Notes under the pieces: generated by a model
What the model saw: the letters and a program-made list of their open reading frames with translations, nothing else
Database searches by the model: none
Told to the model about the DNA's origin: nothing
Program-made: the position numbers and the translations under genes
Part shown: in pieces, positions 8,976 to 18,395 of the stretch
Numbering within the stretch: position 1 is the stretch's first letter
Layout: the number at the start of each line of letters is the position of its first letter
DNA from: Pseudomonas chlororaphis
GTDB lineage: Bacteria > Pseudomonadota > Gammaproteobacteria > Pseudomonadales > Pseudomonadaceae
Direction: 5' to 3'
NCBI RefSeq assembly: GCF_003731765.1
Contig: NZ_MOAL01000002.1
Span: 434,001 to 498,000 of the forward strand
Length of the DNA stretch: 64,000 nt

Positions 8976-9064
8976 GGTCCTGCTCCGTGAGTGAATGAGG
9001 TTGCGATCATCCAGGAGCGGCCCGATACTTCATAACCAATAACCATCGATCAAGGCGATAGTTC

Positions 9065-9919
9065 ATGGCCTCACATGAAGTGCTGCTGGCCTTTGTCCAG
9101 GCGGCCACCCAGGGCTCGTTTTCCGCAGCGGCACGCCAATTGGGCAAGAGCCAGTCGACCATCAGCGCCGCCGTGGCCAGCCTGGAAATCGACCTCAATG
9201 TGCAACTCTTCGACCGCAGCAGCCGCAAACCCGGCCTGACCCCAGCGGGCTACGTGTTATTGCAGCGTGCGGAAGAGATCCTGGCCGCCACCAGCCGCCT
9301 GGAAATGGCCGCCAGCCAGTTGTCCCAGGGCGTGGAAGCCAAACTCACGGTGGCCCTGTCCGACACCTATCAGTCGGACCGTTTCGAAGCGTCGCTGCAA
9401 GCGTTCGAAGCGCGCTACCCGGACCTGGAACTGGAATGCCTGATTGCCGAATGCGAAGACCTGGTGGCCCTGGTGCAAAGCGGCCGGGCGCAAATCGCCT
9501 TTGCCGAGATGCAGCCCAGCTACCCGGCGGACCTGGAACACGCCACCGTGGAAGAGCGCACCGAAATCGCCCTGTTCGTTGCCCGTGATCACCCCCTGGC
9601 CCAACTCAAACAGCTCGACCCAGAGAACCTGGAACAGCACCGCGAACTGCGCCTGGCAACAATCATCAACCCCTATGAAAGCCGCGCGCGGGGCCGGGTC
9701 TGGTCGGCGGCCAGCTACCTGATGCTGCTGGAAATGGCCCAAGGCGGCTTCGGTTGGGCCGCATTGCCCCGCTGGTTGGTGGAGCGTTTTGGCGCCGGCA
9801 CGCTGCAAGAACTGAACGCCCGTGGCTGGCCCCGCCCGGTGGCGGTGGACGCACTGTGGTCACGCCTGCATCCACCGGGCCCGGCGGGCAGTTGGCTGTT
9901 GGCGAAAATGCTCGAATAA
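9065..9919 (+). CDS. LysR-family regulator paired with PACE transporter 1
   Basis: LysR regulator of 284 residues with N-terminal helix-turn-helix (AATQGSFSAAARQLGKSQST, residues 13-32) and a periplasmic-binding-like effector domain. It is divergent from the PACE gene over 89 bp, the same arrangement as aceR/aceI. It resembles the second PACE-linked LysR (23240-24151) in the helix-turn-helix core GSFSAAAR-LGK. It converges on the LysR gene at 9927 with only 7 bp between them. Confidence 0.88.
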   Translation: MASHEVLLAFVQAATQGSFSAAARQLGKSQSTISAAVASLEIDLNVQLFDRSSRKPGLTPAGYVLLQRAEEILAATSRLEMAASQLSQGVEAKLTVALSDTYQSDRFEASLQAFEARYPDLELECLIAECEDLVALVQSGRAQIAFAEMQPSYPADLEHATVEERTEIALFVARDHPLAQLKQLDPENLEQHRELRLATIINPYESRARGRVWSAASYLMLLEMAQGGFGWAALPRWLVERFGAGTLQELNARGWPRPVAVDALWSRLHPPGPAGSWLLAKMLE

Positions 9920-9926
9920 CGCGCTG

Positions 9927-10769
9927 TCAGGCGGCGACTGTGCGCGCCGGTGGGTGGCTCTGGAAGTACTCCAGCAAGGTGCGCAAGGTGCCTGATTCCA
10001 GGGCCTGGGCGGCGTAGCACAGCCCCACCCGCCGGCTCGGTGCCGGCAGGTGCAGAGCGCGGGTCACCACCCCTTCCCGCCCCAGCACCAGGGACTGGGG
10101 CAGCATCGCCACGCCCACGCCTGCGGCCACCAGGTGCAGAGCCTGTTTCAGCGATCCGGCATGCCCGGCCAGGGTCTGCGGCGAACGGCCATACAGCGCC
10201 ATCAAGCGTTGGTGAGAAGGGTGCTGCGGGCAGGTGATCCAGTCATCGATCGGCACCCAGGCTTGCCCGGCCGGCGACTGGGCCATGGGATGGGCTGCGG
10301 GCAACGCCAATACATAGGACTCTTCCCACAGCGGCAGAAACAATTCGTCCTCGCAGCACATCTCCTCCACCGCCAGCCGGGCATCGCCCACACAGCCCTC
10401 TTGCAGAGTCAGCAACAGCCCGGGCAACGCCTGGTGAGCCATACGCACAAAGGCGCCCACCTGACTGTCGGCAACGTCCCCCTCCACCCCCAACGTCAGT
10501 GGCGAGCGGTCTTCCTGGCCGCGAAACAGTCGGCTCAGGGCCTCGGCTTCAGCCACCATGCGCCGAGCCTGGGGATACAAAACCCGGGCCTGCTCACTGA
10601 CCTCCACACCACGGGGTTGACGCACAAACAACGTGGTTCCCAGTTCCTCTTCCAGTTGCTTGATGGTCACCGACAAGGTGGGTTGGCTGATAAACAAGCG
10701 CTGGGCGGCGACAGTGATGTTGCGTTCCTCGAACACCGCGAGAAAGGCTTTGAGATGGCGAATATCCAT
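9927..10769 (-). CDS. LysR-family regulator, divergent from SDR gene
   Basis: LysR regulator of 280 residues starting MDIRHLKAFLAVFEERNIT, with helix-turn-helix AAQRLFISQPTLSVTIKQLEE (about 21-41) of CynR/CbbR-like type and an effector domain beyond residue 85. It is divergent from the oxidoreductase gene at 10881 across 111 bp, so it is the likely controller of that gene. The effector is unknown. Confidence 0.87.
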   Translation of the reverse strand: MDIRHLKAFLAVFEERNITVAAQRLFISQPTLSVTIKQLEEELGTTLFVRQPRGVEVSEQARVLYPQARRMVAEAEALSRLFRGQEDRSPLTLGVEGDVADSQVGAFVRMAHQALPGLLLTLQEGCVGDARLAVEEMCCEDELFLPLWEESYVLALPAAHPMAQSPAGQAWVPIDDWITCPQHPSHQRLMALYGRSPQTLAGHAGSLKQALHLVAAGVGVAMLPQSLVLGREGVVTRALHLPAPSRRVGLCYAAQALESGTLRTLLEYFQSHPPARTVAA

Positions 10770-10880
10770 AGGAAATTCCGATATCAGAGAGAGGAATAAG
10801 GCATTTTTCAGTTATGCACGCAGTAAATACACTGCCGGCCAGCACTCGTCATTTGTTTTTCTTATTTCAGGAGTCATCCC

Positions 10881-11606
10881 ATGAGCAAGCCACTGGTCAT
10901 CATCACTGGCGCCAGTTCCGGTATCGGTGAAGCCGTTGCCCGAGCCCTGTCGGCGGCCGGCCATCCGCTGTTGCTGCTGGCCCGACGCATCGAACGCCTG
11001 GAGGCTCTGGGCCTGCCCAATACCCTGAGCCGCGGCGTCGACATCACCGATCGTGCCGCGCTGCTGGCGGCGGTCCAGGACGCCGAAGCCCGGTTCGGCC
11101 CGGCAGACGCCTTGATCAACAACGCCGGGGTGATGCTCCTGGGGGAAATGAGCAAGCAGGCCCCCGAACAGTGGGACCGCATGCTCGACGTCAACGTCAA
11201 AGGCCTGCTCAACGGTGTGCATGCCGTGGTTGCCGGGATGATCGAGCGCAAGGCCGGCACCCTGATCAACGTCAGCTCGGTGGCCGGGCGCAAGACCTTC
11301 CCCAATCACGTGGCCTACGTGGGCACCAAGTTCGCGGTCCATGGCCTGTCGGAAAACCTGCGCGAAGAGCTGGCGCCACACAATGTGCGGGTCATCACCA
11401 TTGCTCCAGGAGCGGTGGAGACCGAACTGCTGAGCCACACCACCGACGAAGGCATCAAGAGCGGCTACCAGGCCTGGAAGCAGGACATGGGCGGCACCGT
11501 GCTCAGCGCCGAGGACGTGGCCGGGGCGATCCAGTTCGCCTACGAACAGCCGCCCCACGTGTGCATCCGCGAAATCGTCCTGGCTGCCACACGCCAGCAG
11601 GCCTGA
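10881..11606 (+). CDS. Short-chain dehydrogenase/reductase
   Basis: Classical SDR oxidoreductase of 241 residues. The Rossmann motif TGASSGIG lies at 9-16, with LLLLARR (about 31-37) at the end of the second strand suggesting NADP(H) preference. The NNAG motif (ALINNAGVM) and catalytic Ser (INVSSVAG) are followed by the Tyr-Lys pair (YVGTK). AGGAG lies 7 nt before the ATG. Members of this subgroup (clavulanate dehydrogenase-like/YdfG-like) act on diverse alcohols; the substrate is not deducible. Confidence 0.9.
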   Translation: MSKPLVIITGASSGIGEAVARALSAAGHPLLLLARRIERLEALGLPNTLSRGVDITDRAALLAAVQDAEARFGPADALINNAGVMLLGEMSKQAPEQWDRMLDVNVKGLLNGVHAVVAGMIERKAGTLINVSSVAGRKTFPNHVAYVGTKFAVHGLSENLREELAPHNVRVITIAPGAVETELLSHTTDEGIKSGYQAWKQDMGGTVLSAEDVAGAIQFAYEQPPHVCIREIVLAATRQQA

Positions 11607-11657
11607 CGCTCATTCCCGGGCGCGCTCCAACGGCCGCCATCACCCGCCTGCCAGCAC

Positions 11658-12899
11658 TTAAAGCTGCTGGAGGCGGCGCTCGATAAAGCGCCGTTCGGGC
11701 AGTTGCTGGGTCAAGGCCAGCGCGCGCTCATACGACGCCCGTGCCTGCTCCACCTGGCCTAGCTGCCGGCAAAACTCGGCACGGGCCGAGTGGGCCAGGT
11801 GGTAATCCTGCAGATCCCCGCGCTGCAAAATCGCCTCCACCCGCTCCAGCCCCGCCAAAGGCCCGTCGCGCTGGGCAATGGCCGCGGCCCGGTTGAGTTC
11901 GATCACCGGCGAGGGCACCCGCCGCAACAGCACGTCATACAGGCCGACAATCTGCTCCCAGTCGGTGGCCTGCGCACTGCTCGCCTCGGCGTGTACCGCG
12001 GCAATGGCCGCCTGCAGGCAATAGGGCCCGCTACGTCGATAGCTCAAGGCCCGTTCGACCAGCGCACACCCCTCGGCCATCGCCTCGGCATTCCACAGCG
12101 AACGGTCCTGCTCATCCAGCAGGATCAGCTCACCGCTGGCCGAAACCCGCGCCTGGCGTCGTGACTCATGCAGCAGCATCAGGGCCAGCAGCCCCATGAC
12201 TTCGGGCTCCGGCAGCAACTCCATCAGCAAGCGCCCCAGGCGAATGGCCTCGCGGGTCAGTTCATCGCGGGTCAGCTCACTGCCCATGGACGCCGAGTAA
12301 CCCTCGTTGAACACCAGGTAAATCACCCGTAGCACACTCTCCAGGCGCTCGGGCAGCTCGGCCATGGACGGCACCTGATAGGGAATACCGGCATCGCGAA
12401 TCTTGGCCTTGGCGCGCACGATGCGCTGGGCGATGGTGGCCGGGCTCACCAGAAAAGCCCGGGCGATTTCCTCGGTGGTCAGGTCACAGATTTCCCGCAG
12501 GGTTAGCGGCACCTGGGCGTCCGCCGCCAGCGCCGGGTGGCAACAGGTAAAAATCAAGCGCAAGCGATCGTCTTCCACCTCTTCGCCACTCCAGTCCGCC
12601 TGTTCCAGTTCTTCCAACTGGCTGGCCAGCAAGGCCTGGGACGCGGCAAAACGGGCGCGGCGGCGCAGGCCGTCGATGGCCTTGAAACGCCCGGTGGACA
12701 CCAGCCAGGCTCGCGGGTTGTCCGGTACGCCATCGCGTTGCCAACGTTCCACGGCGACAAAAAAGGCCTCGTGCAAGGCCTCTTCCGCCAAGTCGAAATC
12801 CCCCAGCAGGCGAATCAGGGTCGCCAGAACCCGCCGCGACTCCGTGCGGTAAACCGTCTCCACCCGGGTTGGGACGGTTGCGCCCGGCGGCGTCGGCAT
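11658..12899 (-). CDS. ECF42-like RNA polymerase sigma factor with C-terminal extension
   Basis: Sigma factor of 413 residues. Region 2 lies near residues 15-85 (RVLATLIRLLGDFDLAEEALHEAF and WLVSTGRFKAIDGLRR) and region 4 near 115-170 (TLREICDLTTEEIARAFLVSPATIAQRIVRAKAKIR). An extension of about 230 residues rich in helical repeats follows, far longer than a classical ECF factor. This size, and linkage to a DGPF protein, fit the ECF42 group, in which the extension replaces an anti-sigma factor. The start overlaps the previous stop (TGATG). The signal is unknown. Confidence 0.87.
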   Translation of the reverse strand: MPTPPGATVPTRVETVYRTESRRVLATLIRLLGDFDLAEEALHEAFFVAVERWQRDGVPDNPRAWLVSTGRFKAIDGLRRRARFAASQALLASQLEELEQADWSGEEVEDDRLRLIFTCCHPALAADAQVPLTLREICDLTTEEIARAFLVSPATIAQRIVRAKAKIRDAGIPYQVPSMAELPERLESVLRVIYLVFNEGYSASMGSELTRDELTREAIRLGRLLMELLPEPEVMGLLALMLLHESRRQARVSASGELILLDEQDRSLWNAEAMAEGCALVERALSYRRSGPYCLQAAIAAVHAEASSAQATDWEQIVGLYDVLLRRVPSPVIELNRAAAIAQRDGPLAGLERVEAILQRGDLQDYHLAHSARAEFCRQLGQVEQARASYERALALTQQLPERRFIERRLQQL

Positions 12900-13390
12900 C
12901 AGTCCTTCATCCCTTGGGTGACCAGGGCCACCAGGCGCTCCAGGCTCTGCCCCCAGCCCTCATGAAAACCCATGGCTTCGTGGGCCTGGCGGTCCTCCGC
13001 GGACCAGTGCATGGCCCGGGCGGTGTACAGGGTCTGGCCGTCCTGTTCCTCAAAGGTCACTTGCGCGGTCATGAACGGCTTGGCGGACGGGATCCATCCC
13101 GGCAGGTAGGCGTCGGTGAAGACCAGCCGCGACGGCGCGACGATCTCCAGAAACACGCCCATGGTCGGGTACTCGCTGCCATCGGGCGCGCGCATCAGGG
13201 TGCGAAACTGGCCGCCGACCCAGAGGTCCATTTCGCATTCCGGGGTGGTCATGCCGTGGGGCCCCCACCATTGGGCCAGCAGGTGCGGCTCGGTCCAGGC
13301 GCGGAATACGCGATTACGCGGTGCATCGATCAGGCGGCTGATGGACAGTTCAAAGGGGGCGGGCGAGCGGCCCGACAGGTCGTGGCTCAT
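12899..13390 (-). CDS. SRPBCC/AHSA1-like protein
   Basis: START-like (SRPBCC) protein of 163 residues related to the activator of Hsp90 ATPase C-terminal domain: ISRLIDAPRNRVFRAWTEPHLLAQWWGP near the N-terminus and EGWGQSLERLVALV at the end, both hallmarks. The hydrophobic cavity of this fold usually holds small molecules. It lies between the DGPF gene and the ECF42 sigma gene, so it probably belongs to that regulon. Specific function unknown. Confidence 0.87.
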   Translation of the reverse strand: MSHDLSGRSPAPFELSISRLIDAPRNRVFRAWTEPHLLAQWWGPHGMTTPECEMDLWVGGQFRTLMRAPDGSEYPTMGVFLEIVAPSRLVFTDAYLPGWIPSAKPFMTAQVTFEEQDGQTLYTARAMHWSAEDRQAHEAMGFHEGWGQSLERLVALVTQGMKD

Positions 13391-13420
13391 CGCGAAACTC
13401 CTGTTCTTTTAGGGGTGTTA

Positions 13421-13765
13421 TCAGGGATTCAATTCACGAACGGGGCGGACCTCGACGCTGCCGACCCGGGCCGCCGGAATGTTCCCGGCCACCTGGATGG
13501 CAGCGTTCAGGTCACGGGCTTCAATCAGGTAGAAGCCGGCCAATTGCTCCTTGGTTTCGGCGAACGGACCGTCGGTGATCGACAGCTTGCCGCCGCGCAT
13601 ACGCACCGTGGTGGCGGTCTGCACCGACTCCAGGGCCTGGGCCGCAAGCATGCGGCCGCTGCCTTGCACCGCCTCGGCGTAGGCCAGGCATTCGGCATCC
13701 TTGGGACTCTCGGGCAAGCTGTGCAGCAACTGCTCGTCGCTGTACACAAGGCAGAGATATTTCAT
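13421..13765 (-). CDS. YciI-family DGPF-domain protein
   Basis: DGPF/YCII-related protein of 114 residues: MKYLCLVYSDEQLL at the start, then the diagnostic ITDGPFAETKEQLAGFYLIEA (about 72-92), which includes the namesake Asp-Gly-Pro-Phe. DGPF genes sit beside ECF42 sigma genes across bacteria and are their main known targets. Ferredoxin-like fold; biochemical role unknown. Confidence 0.9.
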   Translation of the reverse strand: MKYLCLVYSDEQLLHSLPESPKDAECLAYAEAVQGSGRMLAAQALESVQTATTVRMRGGKLSITDGPFAETKEQLAGFYLIEARDLNAAIQVAGNIPAARVGSVEVRPVRELNP

Positions 13766-13832
13766 GAGGTTCTCCCGGCAAAGGCTGATCCACTATGGCT
13801 GCTGTTTCGGACTTTGGCGAACCACCCGACGA

Positions 13833-14267
13833 TCAGGGTTCGAGGTCGAACAGCACCGTGCCGCTCTGCATATCGAAGGGCGCCGACCAGTGTTCATGCA
13901 CCACTTTCCACTCGCCTTGCAGGCGCTGGTAACCGGCGGTCACGCGCATCCAGCAGGCCTTGGTTTCACCCTGTTCGTCAGTGCCGCCGCAGCGGGCCAG
14001 CCAATGGGCAAAGGCGCTGTCCTCGGCGGACACCACATGCAACTCATGGAACTCGAAGATGCCCGGGCCGGGGCAGACCTTCATGCATTCTTCCCAGTGC
14101 GCCCGGTAGGCCGCCTTGCCCTTGAATTGCAAGGCGCCGACGGCGTCGAAAGAGGTGATGTCATCGGCGTAATAGCTGACGATCTGTTCGATATCCTTGG
14201 CAATCACCGCGTATTGCCAGGCGTCGATCAAGGTGCGGATCTGCGCGTCTGTGGCATGACTGTGCAT
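13833..14267 (-). CDS. SnoaL/NTF2-like protein (SgcJ/YybH type)
   Basis: NTF2-fold protein of 144 residues: MHSHATDAQIRTLIDAWQYAVIAKDIEQIVSYYADD, then EWKVVHEHWSAPFD near the C-terminus. Start ATG 14267 was chosen for GGGAGA upstream. It is the first gene of the group SnoaL-like, DGPF, AHSA1, ECF42, with 67 bp before the DGPF gene. Related proteins include ketosteroid isomerase-like enzymes and non-catalytic binding proteins; which applies here is unknown. Confidence 0.85.
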   Translation of the reverse strand: MHSHATDAQIRTLIDAWQYAVIAKDIEQIVSYYADDITSFDAVGALQFKGKAAYRAHWEECMKVCPGPGIFEFHELHVVSAEDSAFAHWLARCGGTDEQGETKACWMRVTAGYQRLQGEWKVVHEHWSAPFDMQSGTVLFDLEP

Positions 14268-14452
14268 GGCGAATCTCCCGGCTGAGTGAACGGTAGAAGC
14301 TCCAGGCGCGGCCTTTTCGGACAGCACCAGAAACCTCCAGACACCCTTAGTCGTCTGGCGAACCGGCTAATCGACAGGCCACAGAAAAATAATTCAGGCG
14401 CCGGGCAAATCGCTAGAATCGCCGCCTACTTTGCCCGGCCATGGAGCCCCTT

Positions 14453-14938
14453 GTGAGCACTCGACTCGTCGCCTATGAACAGCTCAACGAGCAGCAGCGC
14501 GAACAACTGCAGGCCCTGGAAGTGCTGCCACAGCAAAAGGCGTTTTCCGGGGACATTGATTCCGCGCTCTACACCCTGCTGAATGCACGCGGGCCGGGGA
14601 TCAAGGGCTTTGCCCTGCTGGCCGAGGAATACCCCGTGGCCTTCCTGCTGCTCAGGCGCCCACCCTGCCTGCCAGCCTGGGCCGATGCCGACAGCGCCAC
14701 GCTGCACGCCTTGCAGGTGGACCACAGGTTCCAGGGGCGGGGTTACGGCAAGGCCTTCCTGCACGCCCTGCCCGCCGCCGCGCGCCAAACCTGGCCAGAG
14801 ATCAACAGCCTGATGCTCTCGGTGGATGCCGGTAACCAGGCCGCCCTCAACCTCTACCGGCAACAAGGCTGGATCGACAGCGGCGAAGCCTACCGAGGCC
14901 GCATCGGTTATGAACGGCGGATGGCGCTGAGGTTCTGA
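14453..14938 (+). CDS. GNAT-family N-acetyltransferase
   Basis: GNAT acetyltransferase of about 161 residues. The acetyl-CoA loop is LQVDHRFQGRGYGKAFLHAL (consensus Q/RxxGxG/A), followed by LMLSVDAGNQAALNLYRQQGW and the C-terminal strand. GTG 14453 is preferred because GGAG lies 6 nt upstream; ATG 14441, four codons earlier, has no ribosome binding site. Single gene with no linked substrate clue. Confidence 0.85.
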   Translation: MSTRLVAYEQLNEQQREQLQALEVLPQQKAFSGDIDSALYTLLNARGPGIKGFALLAEEYPVAFLLLRRPPCLPAWADADSATLHALQVDHRFQGRGYGKAFLHALPAAARQTWPEINSLMLSVDAGNQAALNLYRQQGWIDSGEAYRGRIGYERRMALRF

Positions 14939-14992
14939 ATCAACGACCGGGGCCGGGCCCGCGCGACGGCCAAGCCCTGCCCAGAGCCGGCG

Positions 14993-15490
14993 TTACAACT
15001 GCAGGAGCATCTCGTGCCAGGCCATGCCGCCGTGGTCCGAATCCGAGGCCTTGATGTAGACAAAACCGAAGCCTTGGTAGAGCGGCACGTGGCGCTCCTT
15101 GCACATCAGGTGGATGCTCGACTTGCCCATCTCGGTCATGCGTTGGATGAACGCCTGCATCAACTGCTTGGCCACGCCGCGCCCCTGGAAGTCCGGGTGC
15201 ACCACCACGGACATGATCACTACGTTGGGCCCTGCCGGGTCATGGCCGATCAGCTCCTTAAAGGCCTCGTCGGCCATGGCCACCTCGAATGCGGCGCCGG
15301 CGTTGATAAAACCGGCCACTACGCCCGATGCCTCTGCAACGATAAAACCCTGGGGCCAGGTGGCGATACGGATCGCGATCTTTTCCCGGGTAGCCGCTTC
15401 GTCGCCTTCATAGGCCTGGGTTTCAATGGCAAAGCAACGGTCCAGGTCAGTGGGCTGGACCTGACGGATAACAACGGGGAATGAGGTCAT
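14993..15490 (-). CDS. GNAT-family N-acetyltransferase
   Basis: GNAT acetyltransferase of 165 residues beginning MTSFPVVIRQVQPTDLDRCF. Motif A is VVIMSVVVHPDFQGRGVAKQLM, with the Q-G-R-G-V-A acetyl-CoA loop, and the C-terminal motif is HVPLYQGFGFVYIK. The domain resembles arylalkylamine (serotonin-type) acetyltransferases in the CFAIE and HPDFQGRG segments, but the substrate is unknown. A start 12 codons upstream would also be open; ATG 15490 fits the family length. Confidence 0.85.
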   Translation of the reverse strand: MTSFPVVIRQVQPTDLDRCFAIETQAYEGDEAATREKIAIRIATWPQGFIVAEASGVVAGFINAGAAFEVAMADEAFKELIGHDPAGPNVVIMSVVVHPDFQGRGVAKQLMQAFIQRMTEMGKSSIHLMCKERHVPLYQGFGFVYIKASDSDHGGMAWHEMLLQL

Positions 15491-15601
15491 GGCGGACACG
15501 GGGCTGCGTAGAAAAAAGAGCCGCAATCATAGAGCAATCGCCCCGCCTTATCGATCACTCAGCCCCTGGCGGACGCCCGCAGGCGCCCGCCAGGGTGGCT
15601 A

Positions 15602-16090
15602 TTAGGCAGCGTTGAGGGGCACCCAGATTTCCAGCACGCCCGCCCCGGTGCTCGGATTGAAATCGGCGCTGTAGCGCTCGAATCCCGGTGCATCCGCCGC
15701 CGTGCGGCCTGACTGTGGCAGCCAAGTATTCCAGATGTATTGAAAGGTCTGGGGCAACCCGTGGAGTGGTCCCTGGTGCTCGAACACCGCGTACTGCTGC
15801 GGTTGCACCTCGACCCAGCGATAACGCTCCGGCAGGTCATCGAGCTTGCTGATTTCCACCCCAGCGATGTAGTCGAACCCGCCCTGCTGGTCGGTGTTGC
15901 AGCAGACGCCGTAGGTCACCTCACCCACCTGGCTCGGGACCTTGCCGATGTGGGGCACAAAGCGCTCCCAGAGCTCAGGAATCGCCCCGGAAGTGTCCTG
16001 GGTAAAACGCTGGCCAAAGCCGGCAACCAATAAAAAACGCTCCTTTTCGAAGCGCGGCTGCAGGGCGACGCCCTGTTTTAGGTCATCCAT
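15602..16090 (-). CDS. GyrI-like / AraC effector-binding domain protein
   Basis: GyrI-like small-molecule-binding protein of 162 residues (MDDLKQGVALQPRFEKERFLLVAG). Landmarks are ELWERFVPHIG, YGVCCNT, YIAGVEIS and YAVFEHQGPLHGLPQTFQYIWNTWLP near the C-terminal half. Stand-alone members bind amphiphilic or drug-like ligands without a DNA-binding domain. AGGAG precedes ATG 16090. It lies beside a LysE exporter, but no operon link is evident. Confidence 0.85.
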   Translation of the reverse strand: MDDLKQGVALQPRFEKERFLLVAGFGQRFTQDTSGAIPELWERFVPHIGKVPSQVGEVTYGVCCNTDQQGGFDYIAGVEISKLDDLPERYRWVEVQPQQYAVFEHQGPLHGLPQTFQYIWNTWLPQSGRTAADAPGFERYSADFNPSTGAGVLEIWVPLNAA

Positions 16091-16158
16091 GAAAACCACT
16101 CCTGGCAGTGAAAAACGGGTTCGGCATCCAGTATAGAAGGCAAACCCGAAATCCCCCG

Positions 16159-16821
16159 TCAAAGCCCTGGCAGTTCGGCCGAGGCGGCCCCCACGATAAA
16201 TTCCTGGTAACCCGAAAGGATCACGTAGACCGCGAAATAGCAGAAGATCGCCGCCGATGCCAGGTAAGAGTAGCGCAGCAATTTATCCCCCAGAAGCTTG
16301 CCGCCCTGGGTCGCAGCCAGGCACAAGCCCATGGTCCAGACCAGCCCGGCGCAGAAGAACCCGGCCAGGAACAAGCCGGAACTGGCCACCCCGCCGCCCC
16401 CGGATCGGGCAATCAAGGTCCCGCCCACGGCGGCGAACCAGAGGATCGCGGTAGGCGATGACATGGCGAGGAAAATCCCGCGAAAAAACTCTTTGCGTGG
16501 CGACCCGTTGTCCACCTCTCCGGCCTCGGCCAGCACCGAGCTGTGATGGATGGCGGCGTAGATCATCTTCGCCGCGAAGTACACCAGCAACGCCGAACCG
16601 CCGACCCAGAGCACCCAGCGCACGCTTTCGTATTGCAGCAGCACGGTCATGCCGGCCAGGGCCAGCACGGCGTAGATCAGATCGCCGACACAGGTGCCCA
16701 GGCCCAGGCAAAAGCCTTGGAAATAGCCACGCTGCATGGCCAGGGTGATCATCGCGATATTGGCCACGCCGATGTCCAGGCACAACGAAAGGCTCAGCAA
16801 AAAGCCGCTGGTAAACTCCAT
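16159..16821 (-). CDS. LysE-family amino-acid exporter
   Basis: LysE/RhtB-superfamily inner-membrane exporter of 220 residues with about six hydrophobic helices. The N-terminus MEFTSGFLLSLSLCLDIGVANIAM carries a variant of the usual SPGP helix (LDIGVAN). Other helices include YAVLALAGMTVLLQY and YLASAAIFCYFAVYVIL. Substrate unknown. Confidence 0.85.
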   Translation of the reverse strand: MEFTSGFLLSLSLCLDIGVANIAMITLAMQRGYFQGFCLGLGTCVGDLIYAVLALAGMTVLLQYESVRWVLWVGGSALLVYFAAKMIYAAIHHSSVLAEAGEVDNGSPRKEFFRGIFLAMSSPTAILWFAAVGGTLIARSGGGGVASSGLFLAGFFCAGLVWTMGLCLAATQGGKLLGDKLLRYSYLASAAIFCYFAVYVILSGYQEFIVGAASAELPGL

Positions 16822-17080
16822 GATTGATCCTGTTTGATGCGGTTATTCGAGAGTGCCCCGTCATGGAGCGCTGCTGAGTCAGGCAAGAAGCGTGCACGTT
16901 ATAGCGGCAAAACCGGCGCACTCGCAAATACCCGGGAAAACGCCCGGCCCGCCCCTGAACTATTTTTTCTCGCCCTCTGGACAAGCGCCGGCCAGCGCCC
17001 TTATCTTCAGCGCCGCAGGCCACCGCAGTGGCCAACGTCGCTCGGACGGTTCCGGGCGCTTACGTACTCTCGAGGCAACA

Positions 17081-18292
17081 ATGGCCGAACAAGGTTCGCC
17101 GCGCCGCTTTGCGCGCATCGATCGACTCCCCCCTTACGTGTTCAATATCACTGCCGAGCTGAAGATGGCTGCGCGTCGGCGCGGCGAAGACATCATCGAC
17201 TTGAGCATGGGTAACCCGGACGGCGCCACACCTCCCCATATCGTGGAGAAAATGGTCACCGTCGCTCAGCGTGAAGACACCCACGGCTACTCCACCTCCA
17301 AGGGCATTCCGCGCCTGCGCCGCGCTATTTCCCGTTGGTACAAGGACCGCTACGAGGTCGACATCGACCCGGAAAGCGAAGCCATCGTCACCATCGGCTC
17401 CAAGGAAGGCCTGGCGCATTTGATGCTGGCGACCCTGGACCAGGGCGATACCGTGCTGGTGCCCAACCCCAGCTACCCGATTCACATCTACGGTGCGGTG
17501 ATTGCCGGCGCCCAGGTGCGCTCGGTGCCACTGGTGCCCGGGGTGGACTTCTTCGCCGAACTGGAGCGGGCCATTCGCGGTTCGATCCCCAAGCCGAAGA
17601 TGATGATCCTCGGCTTCCCGTCCAACCCCACTGCCCAATGCGTGGAGCTGGACTTCTTCGAACGGGTGATTGCCCTGGCCAAGCAGTACGACGTGCTGGT
17701 GGTCCACGACCTGGCCTACGCCGACATCGTCTACGACGGCTGGAAAGCCCCGTCGATCATGCAGGTGCCCGGGGCTAAGGACATCGCGGTGGAGTTCTTC
17801 ACCCTGTCCAAGAGCTACAACATGGCCGGCTGGCGCATCGGCTTCATGGTCGGCAACCCGGAGCTGGTCAACGCCCTGGCGCGGATCAAGAGCTACCACG
17901 ACTACGGCACCTTCACCCCGCTGCAGGTAGCAGCCATCGCCGCACTTGAAGGCGACCAACAGTGCGTCAAGGACATTGCCGAGCAATACCGCCAGCGCCG
18001 CAATGTGCTGGTCAAGGGCTTGCACGAGCTGGGCTGGATGGTCGAGAACCCGAAAGCCTCGATGTACGTCTGGGCCAAGATTCCCGAGGCCTACGCGCAC
18101 TTGGGCTCCCTGGAGTTCGCCAAGAAGCTGCTGGCCGAAGCCAAGGTCTGCGTCTCGCCAGGGGTGGGTTTCGGTGAGTACGGCGACGATCATGTGCGCT
18201 TTGCGCTGATCGAGAACCAGGACCGGATTCGTCAGGCCGTCCGCGGTATTCGCGGCATGTTCCGCGCCGATGGCCTGGTGCAGAAAAGCTGA
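17081..18292 (+). CDS. alaC: AlaC-type alanine aminotransferase
   Basis: Class I/II aminotransferase of 403 residues, close in length to E. coli AlaC (412), catalysing pyruvate-alanine transamination. Seen: [40 protein letters not shown], the PLP lysine in [15 protein letters not shown] and [26 protein letters not shown] lies before the ATG. A strong terminator follows. Close relatives with other substrate preference cannot be excluded. Confidence 0.87.
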   Translation: MAEQGSPRRFARIDRLPPYVFNITAELKMAARRRGEDIIDLSMGNPDGATPPHIVEKMVTVAQREDTHGYSTSKGIPRLRRAISRWYKDRYEVDIDPESEAIVTIGSKEGLAHLMLATLDQGDTVLVPNPSYPIHIYGAVIAGAQVRSVPLVPGVDFFAELERAIRGSIPKPKMMILGFPSNPTAQCVELDFFERVIALAKQYDVLVVHDLAYADIVYDGWKAPSIMQVPGAKDIAVEFFTLSKSYNMAGWRIGFMVGNPELVNALARIKSYHDYGTFTPLQVAAIAALEGDQQCVKDIAEQYRQRRNVLVKGLHELGWMVENPKASMYVWAKIPEAYAHLGSLEFAKKLLAEAKVCVSPGVGFGEYGDDHVRFALIENQDRIRQAVRGIRGMFRADGLVQKS

Positions 18293-18304
18293 TAACCCTT
18301 CAGC

Positions 18305-18338
18305 CACAAAAAAACCGCAGCGATGCGGTTTTTTTGTG
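18305..18338 (+). terminator. Rho-independent terminator after alaC
   Basis: Near-perfect 15-bp stem (CACAAAAAAACCGCA with its complement), 4-nt loop GCGA and a run of seven T. The A/T tracts make it usable in both directions. Confidence 0.93.
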
Positions 18339-18365
18339 CCCCTGTTTCACCAACTGGCCCCCACT

Positions 18366-18394
18366 TTGTAGGAGCCGGCTTGCCGGCGAAGCCG
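18366..18394. repeat. REP element
   Basis: TGTAGGAGCCGGCTTGCCGG followed by CGAAGCCG, a canonical Pseudomonas REP, ending 2 nt before the gntP stop codon (minus strand). Confidence 0.87.
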
Positions 18395-18395
18395 T

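Noticed and set aside
16822..17080. Upstream extension of alaC to 16853
   Set aside because: The added residues are low-complexity and non-homologous, while GAGG precedes ATG 17081.
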